Source: JBMOPD01 sp049323615 (GTDB lineage: Bacteria; Bacillota; Desulfotomaculia; Desulfotomaculales; Desulfocucumaceae). From it: a stretch of 53,482 nt of DNA. The stretch's first letter is position 1, and each line of letters begins with the position of its first letter. A model generated the notes under the pieces. That model saw nothing but the letters and a program-made list of their open reading frames with translations, was not told where the DNA came from and did no database searches. Below are positions 1 to 7,616 of this stretch, piece by piece. The position numbers and the translations under genes are program-made. Location: positions 1 through 53,482 of the forward strand of contig JBMOPD010000043.1 in NCBI GenBank assembly GCA_049323615.1, given 5' to 3'.

Positions 1-207
1 TGCGGCCAAAAGCCCGAGAGCCGCATGGACGCGGCGTTCGAGGGCGGTCGGCTTCCGTCGGCAAAGAGCTATAGAGACTGTTCAGTCGCAGGTCGAGTTC
101 GCGAGTGCGATGTCTTCTCCAATGCGCTATAAAGCTATTATGGGGTTTGTATTCAAACCAAAGGTTTACTTTAGTACTTTAAATCGACATATACTTTCTT
201 TAACGGT
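1..207. other. Left-edge region with no recognised gene
   Basis: No gene is recognised here. The first forward frame is open from base 1 to a stop at 130-132 (43 codons), so the tail of a plus-strand gene entering from outside the window is possible, but its residues resemble no family I know. From about 130 on the sequence turns AT-rich and non-coding. It is followed by a terminator that belongs to the minus-strand gene to its right. Confidence 0.3.
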
Positions 208-229
208 AAAAAAGCCGCCCCGGGGCGGC
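208..229 (-). terminator. Rho-independent terminator of the SDR gene
   Basis: A perfect 16-base GC palindrome at 214-229 is followed, reading on the minus strand, by a run of T (A at 208-213 on the plus strand). It lies 55 bases past the SDR stop codon. Confidence 0.8.
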
Positions 230-249
230 AGAATCCAGAATCCAGAATA
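229..249. repeat. Heptad repeat, site 1 (3 units)
   Basis: Three tandem 7-base units, CAGAATC, CAGAATC and CAGAATA, lie between the terminator stem and the SDR stop codon. The same 7-base period and related units recur in other intergenic gaps of the window. Confidence 0.7.
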
Positions 250-284
250 CTTACAGCCTTTTTTACAGTGCGGTGTTCATGATT

Positions 285-1067
285 TTATTTCCGTCCGATT
301 TCCTTTTGACTGCCCAGTGTAACGGTGTTGAGCCTGGACCCGCCATCGATATCGATCTCGGCGCCGTTAATGAAGCCGGCCTCGTCTGAACACAGGAAAG
401 CAACCAGATGCGCAACCTCTTCGGGCGTGCCGGTACGCCTGGCCGGTGTAAAAGAGACGGCGTGCCCGATGATGGCCGGCGGCATGGCAAGAACGTTTTC
501 GGTGCCGATCAGCCCGGGCAAAACGGCATTGCAGGTGATCCCCTTGCGGGCGTATTCAAGGGTAACGTTCCGGGTCAACCCCAGCAGGCCGGCCTTGGTG
601 GCGGCGTAACCCACCTGGTTGAACAGCCCTCCCCGCGCCGCCGCCGAAGCCATATTGACAATACGTCCCCAACCCTTTTCGGCCATCGGCCCGATAACCG
701 CCCGGATCATGTTAAAGGCTCCCGTTAAATTGACGGCCAGCTCGCGCTCCCAGGCGGCCTGCTCCATGCTGGCCAGGGGTGCAATGTTATTTACAATGCC
801 GGCATTGTTCACCAGGCAGTCAATATGACCCAATTCGCGGCGGATTGCTTCGACCCCGCGCCGGACCTGTTCCGGATCGCTGACGTCGCCCACTGCCCGG
901 GCAGCCTTCCGCCCCAGCTCCCCTACCGCCCGGGCGGTATCTTCAACCTCCTCATTCAGGTCGAAAAGCCCGATATCCGCGCCCTGCCTGGCCAGAACCT
1001 CCGCGCACGCACGCCCAATCCCCCGCGCGGCGCCGGTTATTAGAACAACCCTGCCCTTTAACCTCAT
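285..1067 (-). CDS. Short-chain dehydrogenase/reductase (FabG-like)
   Basis: A classical SDR oxidoreductase of 260 residues, probably oxidising a 3-hydroxyacyl-CoA or similar alcohol with NAD. Visible motifs are the cofactor loop TGAARGIG (11-18), Asp36 at the end of the second strand (which usually means NAD rather than NADP), NNAG (87-90), Asn113, and the catalytic Ser141, Tyr154 and Lys158. An upstream in-frame ATG exists at 1094, but the ATG at 1067 has the GGGGGTG ribosome site directly before it and was chosen. It is transcribed divergently from the TetR gene and lies beside the acyl-CoA mutase operon, so it may supply a dehydrogenation step in that pathway. Family is certain; substrate is not. 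Confidence 0.9.
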   Translation of the reverse strand: MRLKGRVVLITGAARGIGRACAEVLARQGADIGLFDLNEEVEDTARAVGELGRKAARAVGDVSDPEQVRRGVEAIRRELGHIDCLVNNAGIVNNIAPLASMEQAAWERELAVNLTGAFNMIRAVIGPMAEKGWGRIVNMASAAARGGLFNQVGYAATKAGLLGLTRNVTLEYARKGITCNAVLPGLIGTENVLAMPPAIIGHAVSFTPARRTGTPEEVAHLVAFLCSDEAGFINGAEIDIDGGSRLNTVTLGSQKEIGRK

Positions 1068-1157
1068 ATCTACACCCCCTTTTACATTGGCCACCGGATT
1101 AATTTCCGCCCGCCGCGCCGGCCGGCTGCCGCTGTACCCGGACGCTGCAACCAGTTT

Positions 1158-1186
1158 TTGACTCCCACCGCTGCCGCTGGTATAAT
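1158..1186 (+). promoter_or_regulatory. Sigma-A promoter of the TetR gene
   Basis: TTGACT (1158-1163) and TATAAT (1181-1186) are separated by 17 bases, an almost consensus housekeeping promoter. The expected start of transcription is near 1193, inside the direct repeat that follows. Confidence 0.8.
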
Positions 1187-1188
1187 TT

Positions 1189-1223
1189 ATATTAGCGTCA
1201 AATCATATATATCAGCGTCGAAT
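1189..1223 (+). promoter_or_regulatory. Direct-repeat operator candidate at the TetR promoter
   Basis: Two 15-base copies, ATATTAGCGTCAAAT (1189-1203) and ATATCAGCGTCGAAT (1209-1223), differ at two positions and are spaced exactly 20 bases apart. They sit over the predicted transcription start and just before the ribosome site. Position and spacing suggest a regulator binding site, most simply autoregulation by the TetR product. That is inference, since TetR operators are usually inverted rather than direct repeats. Confidence 0.5.
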
Positions 1224-1242
1224 TAATACGGAGGAGGAAGCA

Positions 1243-1902
1243 ATGCCCACGAAAAACACACAAACGGCCAAGGCCCAGGGAAACGGCGAAACAAGAGGTC
1301 TTCCCGACACGACACGCGAACGGTTGCTGCTGGTGGCGGAGGAATTGTTTGCTAAAAAAGGCTTTGCCGGCACTTCAATCAGGGAAATCGGAGCGGCCCT
1401 TGGCATCGCCAATTCTTCAATTATGTACTACTTCCCCTCCAAGAAGAAGCTCTATGCCGCAGTTCTCATGCGGATCGCGGACAGCATCAACCCGGTAATC
1501 AATGATCTGCCCGAAGATTCCGGCGACGCTTCGGAACAGCTGCGGGTCATGATGGAACGTCTGATGGCGTGGGCGCAGGCAAACACCGGCTATCTCCAAA
1601 TCATCGTGCGCGAGTTGATGGAGGTTCCCGACCGTCTCGCCCATGCGCGGCAGTGGTACCTGGCCGGCGTGGTGGAAGCGATGCGCCTGCAAGTTGACAA
1701 GATGAAGGACAAGGGTAAACTGACTACTATTGACCCGGCGTTATTCCTGATCCATCTCATCGGGTCAATTACCTATTTCTACATTGCCCGTCCCACGGTC
1801 AGCCAGATCACCGGAAACAGGGACCTGGAAGAACTTAACCGGAAGTATAAAGAAACCGTCCTGCAGGTAATTGATGCTTGCATTACGGCAGATTCCAGGT
1901 AA
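1243..1902 (+). CDS. TetR/AcrR family transcriptional regulator
   Basis: A 219-residue repressor of the TetR family. The N-terminal helix-turn-helix spans about residues 24-72, with the typical AAxLGIANSSIMYYFPSK recognition and turn sequence. The remaining helical part is the variable ligand domain. The start is set by GAGGAGG seven to eight bases upstream. It has its own strong promoter with a direct repeat over the start point. Its position between an SDR gene and an acyl-CoA mutase/ligase operon suggests it senses an acyl-CoA or related intermediate and controls this island; the ligand cannot be read from the sequence. Confidence 0.9.
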   Translation: MPTKNTQTAKAQGNGETRGLPDTTRERLLLVAEELFAKKGFAGTSIREIGAALGIANSSIMYYFPSKKKLYAAVLMRIADSINPVINDLPEDSGDASEQLRVMMERLMAWAQANTGYLQIIVRELMEVPDRLAHARQWYLAGVVEAMRLQVDKMKDKGKLTTIDPALFLIHLIGSITYFYIARPTVSQITGNRDLEELNRKYKETVLQVIDACITADSR

Positions 1903-1911
1903 AAAAAGACC

Positions 1912-3495
1912 TTACCCGGAATTTTGTCCCTGAAGCAGTTCCTCCTTGAGCCTGGGCTTGAGAATTTTCCCGCTGGGGGACATGGGCAGCTGCTGCAGGA
2001 ACAGGACTTTCTTGGGAACCTTGTAGCCGGCCAGGTGTTCCTTGCAGAATTTGATTATTTCCTCCTCCGACGCCTGTTGGCCCTGCTTCAGGACAATACA
2101 GGCCGTAACCGCCTCGATCCAGTACGGATGCGGCGTACCGATGACGGCGGCCATGGCCACCTTCGGGTTTCTGATCAGAACGCCTTCCACTTCCTGGGAT
2201 GAGACATTCTCACCGCCCGATTTAATCATGTCTTTCTTGCGGTCGATGAAGTAAAAGTGACCGCTCCCGTCCCGGCGGCCGAGGTCGCCGGTGTGCAGCC
2301 ATCCGTTCCTCAGCGTTGTTGCTGTCAGCTTCTCATTCCGCCAGTACCCCTTCATCACGGCCGGGCCGCGAATGACCAGTTCGCCCAACTGGCCGTCTGG
2401 AACCTCCCGGTCATTTTCATCAAAGACCTTCACCGTCACGCCGGTGTCCGGGATGCCGATGGACTCGGTTTTATCCCCGAAGTCGTATGGGGAAGACGTT
2501 GTCCCGGCCGGCGAACTCTCGGTCTGCCCCCAGTAGTTGCGCCATTCCAGATCCGGCTTGATGGCCTGCCACTTCTCCAGCAGCGCCCTGGGCATCACCG
2601 CCCCGAAGGTGATGCATTTCTTCAGGGACGATATATCCGATTGATTGAAGTCCGGCAGCATCAGCAAGGCCTGATACAAAGTAGGGGGGTAACACCACAT
2701 GGTGACTCCCTCATCTTGCGTTTTCCTCAGGGTGTTGCGGGGATCCGGGGCGTATTCGATCAGCGCCCTGCCCCCGGCGGCGATGGATCCCAGCAGGAGC
2801 GTGGTGCCCGCCACGTGAAACAGGGGCAGGTCGATAATCGTGACGTCGTTGCGCCTGTAGTCGCAGTCGCATACCAGGTGCAGTATGCTCATGTAATAGT
2901 TCAGATGAGTGGTAACCACGCCTTTCGGAAAGCCCTCGGTGCCGGTGGTGTACATCAAAGTGGCCATATCGTCGGATGCAATGAACACCTCGGGCTCCTC
3001 CGGGGGATACCGCCCATCAAAGAATGTCCCGGCGTCAGTCCAGTCGGCCGGCTTTTCATTCTTGCCTGAAATCCTGAACCAGCCGTAGTGCCTGACGCCG
3101 GACAGCCTGTCCCGCACGGCCAGCACGGCTTCGGCAAGGGCGTCTTCGACGAAGAAAGCCTTGGGCTCGGCATCTTTAATAATGTAAACAATCTCTTCGC
3201 CCTTCAGCATGAAGTTCAGCGGGACAGGAGCGGCGCCAATCTTGGCCAGTCCAAAGCGGCAGTAGAGGTAGTCCAGGCAGTTGTGGGTCATGAAGGCAAC
3301 CCTGTCTCCCGGGCCGATTCCCATCTTCATAAAGGCGTTTGCCGCCTGGCAGCTCCGCTCGTTCAGAGTCTTGAAGCTGATTCTCTCCTGCCCGGACACC
3401 AGGGCGATATGGTTGCCGAAACGAAGGGCGGACCGGGTCACCAGGTCCCCCAGCGTGGCACGGCGCAGCAGGTTTTCATGTAGAAGGTCCATCAT
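1912..3495 (-). CDS. AMP-forming acyl-CoA synthetase (acid-CoA ligase)
   Basis: A 527-residue member of the ANL superfamily that activates a carboxylic acid to its CoA thioester via an acyl-adenylate. Seen are the phosphate loop MYTTGTEGFPKGV (181-193), WRNYWGQTESS, the hinge region WLHTGDLGRRDG, and near the C-terminus PSGKILK with the catalytic lysine at about 510. The start has GGGAGGA seven bases upstream. It is the last gene of the mutase operon, 21 bases after the crotonase gene, so it probably produces the CoA ester on which the mutase acts. The middle of the phosphate loop (TTGTEG) departs slightly from the common TSGTTG. The acid is unknown; a branched or short fatty acid fits the neighbours. 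Confidence 0.92.
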   Translation of the reverse strand: MMDLLHENLLRRATLGDLVTRSALRFGNHIALVSGQERISFKTLNERSCQAANAFMKMGIGPGDRVAFMTHNCLDYLYCRFGLAKIGAAPVPLNFMLKGEEIVYIIKDAEPKAFFVEDALAEAVLAVRDRLSGVRHYGWFRISGKNEKPADWTDAGTFFDGRYPPEEPEVFIASDDMATLMYTTGTEGFPKGVVTTHLNYYMSILHLVCDCDYRRNDVTIIDLPLFHVAGTTLLLGSIAAGGRALIEYAPDPRNTLRKTQDEGVTMWCYPPTLYQALLMLPDFNQSDISSLKKCITFGAVMPRALLEKWQAIKPDLEWRNYWGQTESSPAGTTSSPYDFGDKTESIGIPDTGVTVKVFDENDREVPDGQLGELVIRGPAVMKGYWRNEKLTATTLRNGWLHTGDLGRRDGSGHFYFIDRKKDMIKSGGENVSSQEVEGVLIRNPKVAMAAVIGTPHPYWIEAVTACIVLKQGQQASEEEIIKFCKEHLAGYKVPKKVLFLQQLPMSPSGKILKPRLKEELLQGQNSG

Positions 3496-3516
3496 TTTGG
3501 CATCCTCCCTTCTCTA

Positions 3517-4401
3517 CTACTTTTTCCGTGGTTTCATGGATGCGTCTCCCTGGCTATAATCTCCAAAAGGCCGGTCGCGTTCGGCGATGGCGGCGGCCAC
3601 ACCTTCTTCCTTGGCCTTTTTGACGAAGGCTGCTCCCTCCGGCGTGTTGCGCATGTATCCATCAAGGATGGGGCCGAGATACTGGGTGGTCTGCAGGCCC
3701 ATGTTGTCAAAGGCCTGATTGACGATCAGCTTCATGGCCGCCAGCTGGCTGGTAGGAATGTTGGCTATCCGCCCGGCCCAGTCCCGCACCTTCTCATCCA
3801 GTTCTTCGGCAGGGTAAGACCTGTTGATCAGGCCGATCTCAGCCGCTTCCTTGCCGCTGATGGAATCCCCGGTCAATGCGAACATCTTGGCTTTGGTCAG
3901 CCCCAGGCGGTATATCCACATACCGGTGAGGTGGCAGCCCCAGACCCGGGCATAGGGTGTTCCGAACCGGGCGTCATCGGCGGCGATGACGATATCGGCC
4001 AGCAGCGCCATCTCCGATCCGCCCCCCACACACCAGCCCTGCACCTTGCAAACGACCGGCTTGGGACTGCGCCAGATACTCATGAACTTGGGCACCGGCC
4101 CTATAAAGGGACTGGTCACGGCCATCATGTCCCTCCCCGGATCCCAATTTTCCACCGCGTCCGGCAGGCCCCAGCCCTCAAAGTGGGAAAGGTTGTCCGA
4201 GAAATCAAACCCCGCGCAGAAGGAATGTCCGGCTCCCTGCAGTATGATCACGCGCACTTCACTGTCGGCGTTGGCCATGGCCAGGGCTTTTTCCAGTTCT
4301 TCCGGCATCGGCGGCCGGATGGTGTTGAACTTCCCGGGCCGGTTGAGCGTTACCGTCGCGATTCGCCCGTCCTTCTCATAGCGGATTGTCTCGAATGTCA
4401 C
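3517..4401 (-). CDS. Crotonase-fold (enoyl-CoA hydratase/isomerase) protein
   Basis: A 294-residue crotonase-superfamily protein. The fold signature is clear: TVTLNRP (17-22), an oxyanion-hole segment around CAGFDF (62-67), and GWCVGGGSEMALLADIVIA (122-140). The first catalytic glutamate of true hydratases is present (Glu130), but the second, normally 20 residues on, is tyrosine (Tyr150, in GTPYARVWG). It also has an extra loop around residues 70-105. So the family is certain but classical hydration is doubtful; isomerase, hydrolase or decarboxylase chemistry is equally possible. It lies between the B12 subunit gene (33-base gap) and the acyl-CoA ligase gene of one operon and probably acts on the rearranged or dehydrogenated acyl-CoA. 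Confidence 0.85.
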   Translation of the reverse strand: MTFETIRYEKDGRIATVTLNRPGKFNTIRPPMPEELEKALAMANADSEVRVIILQGAGHSFCAGFDFSDNLSHFEGWGLPDAVENWDPGRDMMAVTSPFIGPVPKFMSIWRSPKPVVCKVQGWCVGGGSEMALLADIVIAADDARFGTPYARVWGCHLTGMWIYRLGLTKAKMFALTGDSISGKEAAEIGLINRSYPAEELDEKVRDWAGRIANIPTSQLAAMKLIVNQAFDNMGLQTTQYLGPILDGYMRNTPEGAAFVKKAKEEGVAAAIAERDRPFGDYSQGDASMKPRKK

Positions 4402-4434
4402 GTTATCCTCTCCAATCTGACTTTTTTGTTCTGC

Positions 4435-4833
4435 TTATTTGCGCTTTGAACCCAGTTCCGCAATGGTGGCGATAATGTCCTCCCTGGCCGCGCCGGGCCC
4501 GAAAACCGCCGAAACCCCCAGGCCGGTCAGCGACCGGGCATCCGCCGGCGTAATTACGGATCCGCCGACAACCAGCGCTATATCAGCTCCTTCCTTTTTC
4601 AATAATTCAATCAGTTCGGGAGTGTAGTGAAGGTATTCCCAGGAATGGCAGCTGATGCCGATGACATCGACATCTTCCTGAATAGCGCCCCGTACCAGGG
4701 TGGAGGGTGTGTTGAACCGCCCGGCATAGATCACTTCCATACCGGCGTCCCGTAGCATCTGAGCCACCGACAATGCGCCGACCTCATGCTGGTCCAGGCC
4801 GAAAATCCCAATCAGCACCCGCGTCTTTTTCAT
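4435..4833 (-). CDS. B12-binding subunit of an acyl-CoA mutase
   Basis: A 132-residue free-standing cobalamin-binding domain, the size of the small subunits of isobutyryl-CoA and 2-hydroxyisobutyryl-CoA mutases. The motif DQHEVG (Asp14, His16, Gly19) supplies the lower axial histidine ligand to cobalt. The ISCHSW and VVGGSVITPAD segments match the other two conserved stretches that hold the nucleotide tail. Its ATG overlaps the stop of the large-subunit gene by four bases, so the two are translationally coupled and almost certainly form one enzyme. No MeaB-type chaperone gene is seen in the window. Confidence 0.93.
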   Translation of the reverse strand: MKKTRVLIGIFGLDQHEVGALSVAQMLRDAGMEVIYAGRFNTPSTLVRGAIQEDVDVIGISCHSWEYLHYTPELIELLKKEGADIALVVGGSVITPADARSLTGLGVSAVFGPGAAREDIIATIAELGSKRK

Positions 4834-6443
4834 CGGTCCAATCCTCCCTCCAGGGGTTGAATCAAACGGTAAGGGTCGTAGGGATAGCCGTAGGCCATGC
4901 GCAGTGTGCCGGCCATTTCTCCCATGGTGGCGTTGGCTTCCGTCGCCTCGATGACGGCGGGCACCAGGTTCAGGTCCCGGGACAGCGCCTGTGCGTAAAG
5001 CCTGCGCAGCGCATGTTTTACTTTTCCAATATCCCTGTTTTCTTTGAACGCCTTAATTTTCAATATGTGCTCCCGGCAGGGACTGATTTTCCGCTCGGCC
5101 ACTTCCTTCAGCAGCGTATCCTCTTCAGGCGGCAGCTGGTGGGCGTTGACACCCACCACCTTCACCTCGCCATCGCTGACCTGCCTGGAATACCTTTCGA
5201 CGGCGTTTTGAAAAATACCGCGGAAAAAACCCTTGTCGGACAAGGCGGCCAGATCCCCCCTGGCCTCGATATCCTGAACCATCTCCCAAATCCGCCTCTC
5301 CATCTCGCCGGTCAGAAATTCCAGGTAATAGGAACCGCCAAGCGGATCAACCACCTTTGTTACGCCTGTTTCCAGGTCGATGACCTGCTGGGTCCGCAGC
5401 CCGACCAGGTGAGACTCATGGCTCGGCGTCCTGTAAGCCTCGTCGAAGGCCGAGATCTCCAGGGCCTGCACCCCGCCCAGAACCAGGGCCAGGGCCTGGA
5501 TGGCTCCCCTGACAATGTTGTTGAACGGCTGCTGGGCGGTAAGGGAGAGACCCGAGGTGTGGCTGGTGATCACTACGGACCGGGAGCGCGGATCCTGCGC
5601 GCCGAATTCATCCTTCATCATCCTGGCAAACAGCCGGCGGATGGCGCGAATCTTGGCGATTTCCTCAAAGAAGTCCATGCTGCAGTTGACCAGGATGGCT
5701 ATGCGCGGGGCAAAGGAATCGATAGGCACCCCCCGGCGGAGAAGCTCCCGCACCAGGTAGCGGATTTCAACAAAGCCGAGGGCCATCTCCTCGACGGCGG
5801 TCAGCCCGGTCTCGCTGATGAAATACGTATCCTCGACATAGGAGTGGAATTTGGGCATTTCGGCGGCGCAGAATTCCATCACGTCGGCGGCCAGCCTGAC
5901 CCTGAGGTCGAAGGGCATGTGTGTGGCGTAACCGCAGTCTTCCGAGTAGAACGGCGCCTGTATCACCGAACCCCGCAGTTTGCCGGGCGGGACGCCGGCA
6001 TTTTTGGCGGCCAGGTACAGGCCGGCCAGCCCGAAGATGGAAGGCAGGGAACTGGAGATGGAGATGGAGTCCAGCGGGATGTCCCTGAACAATTCCAGGT
6101 AGTCATCCAGGCAGCAAAGTGAAACCCCCTGTGTTCCCACGGCGTTGGCCGCCAGCGGGTGATCGGGGTCCAGCATGGCCATGGTGGGACTGTCGCCAAT
6201 GATGTCAATCCCCATCTGGCCCTTACCGAGAAGGTACTTAATCTGCCCGTTGGACTTTGAAGGCTCCCCTTCCCCCGACAGTTCCCGCTGGATCCAGCCC
6301 CCGGCGGCCTGCGCCCGGGCGCGCCGGCCCCGGGCATAGGGATATTCTCCGGGTTTGGCGGCATCACCGGCCCCCGTATGCCTGATATCATCATGATTGT
6401 AGTAATCTTTCAAAGGTATTCCGGACCGGCTGAACTGTTCCAT
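4830..6443 (-). CDS. Divergent B12-dependent acyl-CoA mutase, large subunit
   Basis: A 537-residue catalytic (TIM-barrel) subunit of the methylmalonyl-CoA mutase family. Family landmarks include YPYARG (34-39), DPDHPLA, the conserved MPKFHS (196-201), and late segments SHTSGLSLTAQQPFNNIVRG and DPLGGSYY. Residues that fix substrate in methylmalonyl-CoA mutase are changed: by hand alignment the tyrosine equivalent to Tyr89 is Leu55, the Arg207 region is shortened and lacks the arginine, and the catalytic His244 is Phe208. It is therefore not a standard methylmalonyl-CoA mutase. With the separate B12 subunit, the layout resembles isobutyryl- or hydroxyisobutyryl-CoA mutases. First gene of a four-gene operon; the true substrate is unknown. 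Confidence 0.88.
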   Translation of the reverse strand: MEQFSRSGIPLKDYYNHDDIRHTGAGDAAKPGEYPYARGRRARAQAAGGWIQRELSGEGEPSKSNGQIKYLLGKGQMGIDIIGDSPTMAMLDPDHPLAANAVGTQGVSLCCLDDYLELFRDIPLDSISISSSLPSIFGLAGLYLAAKNAGVPPGKLRGSVIQAPFYSEDCGYATHMPFDLRVRLAADVMEFCAAEMPKFHSYVEDTYFISETGLTAVEEMALGFVEIRYLVRELLRRGVPIDSFAPRIAILVNCSMDFFEEIAKIRAIRRLFARMMKDEFGAQDPRSRSVVITSHTSGLSLTAQQPFNNIVRGAIQALALVLGGVQALEISAFDEAYRTPSHESHLVGLRTQQVIDLETGVTKVVDPLGGSYYLEFLTGEMERRIWEMVQDIEARGDLAALSDKGFFRGIFQNAVERYSRQVSDGEVKVVGVNAHQLPPEEDTLLKEVAERKISPCREHILKIKAFKENRDIGKVKHALRRLYAQALSRDLNLVPAVIEATEANATMGEMAGTLRMAYGYPYDPYRLIQPLEGGLDR

Positions 6444-6536
6444 CCTTTATGTCTCCTTCGTCAATATCTTGTCCACCACCGCACTGCCCGCCATTCTGGT
6501 GAAAAATTCATTATATTGCGCCATTGGAAAACATAT

Positions 6537-6562
6537 ATATCTACCGTACGTTCGTTAGATAT
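6537..6562 (-). promoter_or_regulatory. Palindromic operator at the mutase operon promoter
   Basis: A 26-base inverted repeat with 22 of 26 positions symmetric. The arms are ATATCTA/TAGATAT and the core contains CGAACGTACG, the style of many TetR-family operators. It overlaps the -10 box of the promoter just upstream, so a bound repressor would block transcription. The TetR gene at 1243 is the obvious candidate, but no copy of this sequence was found at that gene's own promoter. Confidence 0.65.
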
Positions 6563-6590
6563 CGTAACATTGTGCTTTTGTGCTTGTCAA
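6561..6590 (-). promoter_or_regulatory. Promoter of the acyl-CoA mutase operon
   Basis: On the minus strand TTGACA (6585-6590) is followed after 18 bases by TACGAT (6561-6566). The leader to the mutase ATG would be about 110 bases long. The palindrome at 6537-6562 overlaps the -10 box. Confidence 0.6.
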
Positions 6591-6654
6591 GTACTTTATA
6601 TGCGCTGAAGTTACCGCATATCATTGGTATTTGAGTAACCGGATCGTTAAATGC

Positions 6655-6683
6655 TTGCGCCCGGGAATATTTTTTGGTAAAAT
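6655..6683 (+). promoter_or_regulatory. Promoter of rpmB
   Basis: TTGCGC (6655-6660), 17 bases, then TAAAAT (6678-6683) lie about 35 bases ahead of the rpmB start and just upstream of its AAAGGAGGTG ribosome site. Confidence 0.55.
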
Positions 6684-6719
6684 ACCTCATGTGCTGGTTC
6701 TCAAAAGGAGGTGTTTTCA

Positions 6720-6911
6720 TTGGCAAGAAAGTGCGCCGTTTGCGGGAAAGGCGTCCGGGTCGGTATGCAGTTAAGCCACTCCCATATCCGCACCAAGAGA
6801 ACATGGTCGCCCAACCTGCAGAGGGTTAAAGCATTGGTGGACGGTACACCCCGGAGAATACTGGTCTGTACCCGCTGTCTCAGGAGCGGAAAGGTAAAAA
6901 GGGCAATATAA
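6720..6911 (+). CDS. rpmB: Ribosomal protein L28
   Basis: Large-subunit ribosomal protein bL28, 63 residues. It reads MARKCAVCGKG at the start and has a second cysteine pair, CTRC, near the C-terminus; the two CxxC pairs mark the zinc-binding form. The start is the TTG at 6720, because AAAGGAGGTG ends eight to ten bases before it; the upstream GTG at 6711 lies inside that ribosome site. It is a single-gene unit with its own promoter and a strong terminator, transcribed divergently from the mutase operon. Confidence 0.95.
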   Translation: MARKCAVCGKGVRVGMQLSHSHIRTKRTWSPNLQRVKALVDGTPRRILVCTRCLRSGKVKRAI

Positions 6912-6923
6912 TACCTTAAAAGC

Positions 6924-6950
6924 AAAAAAACGGCTAAGAGCCGTTTTTTT
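6924..6950. terminator. Bidirectional terminator between rpmB and the methyltransferase gene
   Basis: The stem ACGGCT/AGCCGT is flanked by seven A on the left and seven T on the right, so it can stop transcription from both sides. It serves rpmB (plus) and the convergent methyltransferase gene (minus), whose stop is at 6959. Confidence 0.85.
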
Positions 6951-6958
6951 AACGCTTT

Positions 6959-7549
6959 CTATATCAGGAATAGCTTTTTTGATTTTTTATTGGCTCTGCC
7001 CCCGGCAAAAAAGTAAATATAAAAGTTGGATTGAATACTCCTGCTTTCCCTGAGGGAAAATCCAGCCTCGGCGAATTTGGCACCCAGGTTTATACTGGCA
7101 AACTTTTCGTAATTGTCTTTTTCCACCAGCCTGATGAATCTTCCCCTTAATCCATACAGTATGCGGGAGTAGTCGATGACCACCACTTCCCCGGCAATGC
7201 GGCAGGTTTCCTTGATTAATTCATCGGAATAATCATCGTGCAAATACATAATAAGGAAAGCCGCATCGAACTGCCCGTCGGAAAACCCCGTCCGGGCGGG
7301 GTCCATCTGCAAAAATTTAAGATTGGGGTATAAACTGCGGGCGGCGTCAATCTTTTCTCCGTCACGGTCTACACCCACCACCTCGTCTGCGATGGAGGCC
7401 AGATACGGGGTGTATTTTCCGATTCCGCATCCCACATGGACAATTCTTTTCCGGTGAGGATACTTTTCTATCTCAACCTTTATTCTTTCCGAAAAAGAAA
7501 GCCGGTTATGAAGCCCTGCAGCCAGTTTATTCATACCCTTTTGCCCCAT
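6959..7549 (-). CDS. Class I SAM-dependent methyltransferase
   Basis: A 196-residue methyltransferase with the Rossmann-fold SAM site. Motif I is VHVGCGIGKYTPYL, and VVGVDRDGEKI supplies the acidic residue that binds the ribose. DGQFDAAFLIMYLHD is motif IV (type 11 family). The C-terminal 25 residues are basic and aromatic. The start is uncertain: the ATG at 7549 has no clear ribosome site and an in-frame ATG follows five codons later. The substrate cannot be inferred; its neighbours are unrelated housekeeping genes. Confidence 0.75.
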   Translation of the reverse strand: MGQKGMNKLAAGLHNRLSFSERIKVEIEKYPHRKRIVHVGCGIGKYTPYLASIADEVVGVDRDGEKIDAARSLYPNLKFLQMDPARTGFSDGQFDAAFLIMYLHDDYSDELIKETCRIAGEVVVIDYSRILYGLRGRFIRLVEKDNYEKFASINLGAKFAEAGFSLRESRSIQSNFYIYFFAGGRANKKSKKLFLI

Positions 7550-7616
7550 TCATACTTGAATTCGTACTGAAGCAGGTCTAAACTAAGAACTATCAGCATT
7601 TTAAGGAAGTGAAAAG

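Noticed and set aside
110..322. 70-codon plus-strand frame at the left edge
   Set aside because: It runs through a terminator and heptad repeats into the end of the SDR gene; no ribosome site.
4773..6122. 449-codon open frame on the plus strand opposite the mutase genes
   Set aside because: It is the antisense shadow of two clearly identified genes in G+C-rich DNA, with no ribosome site and proline/glycine/histidine-rich nonsense composition.
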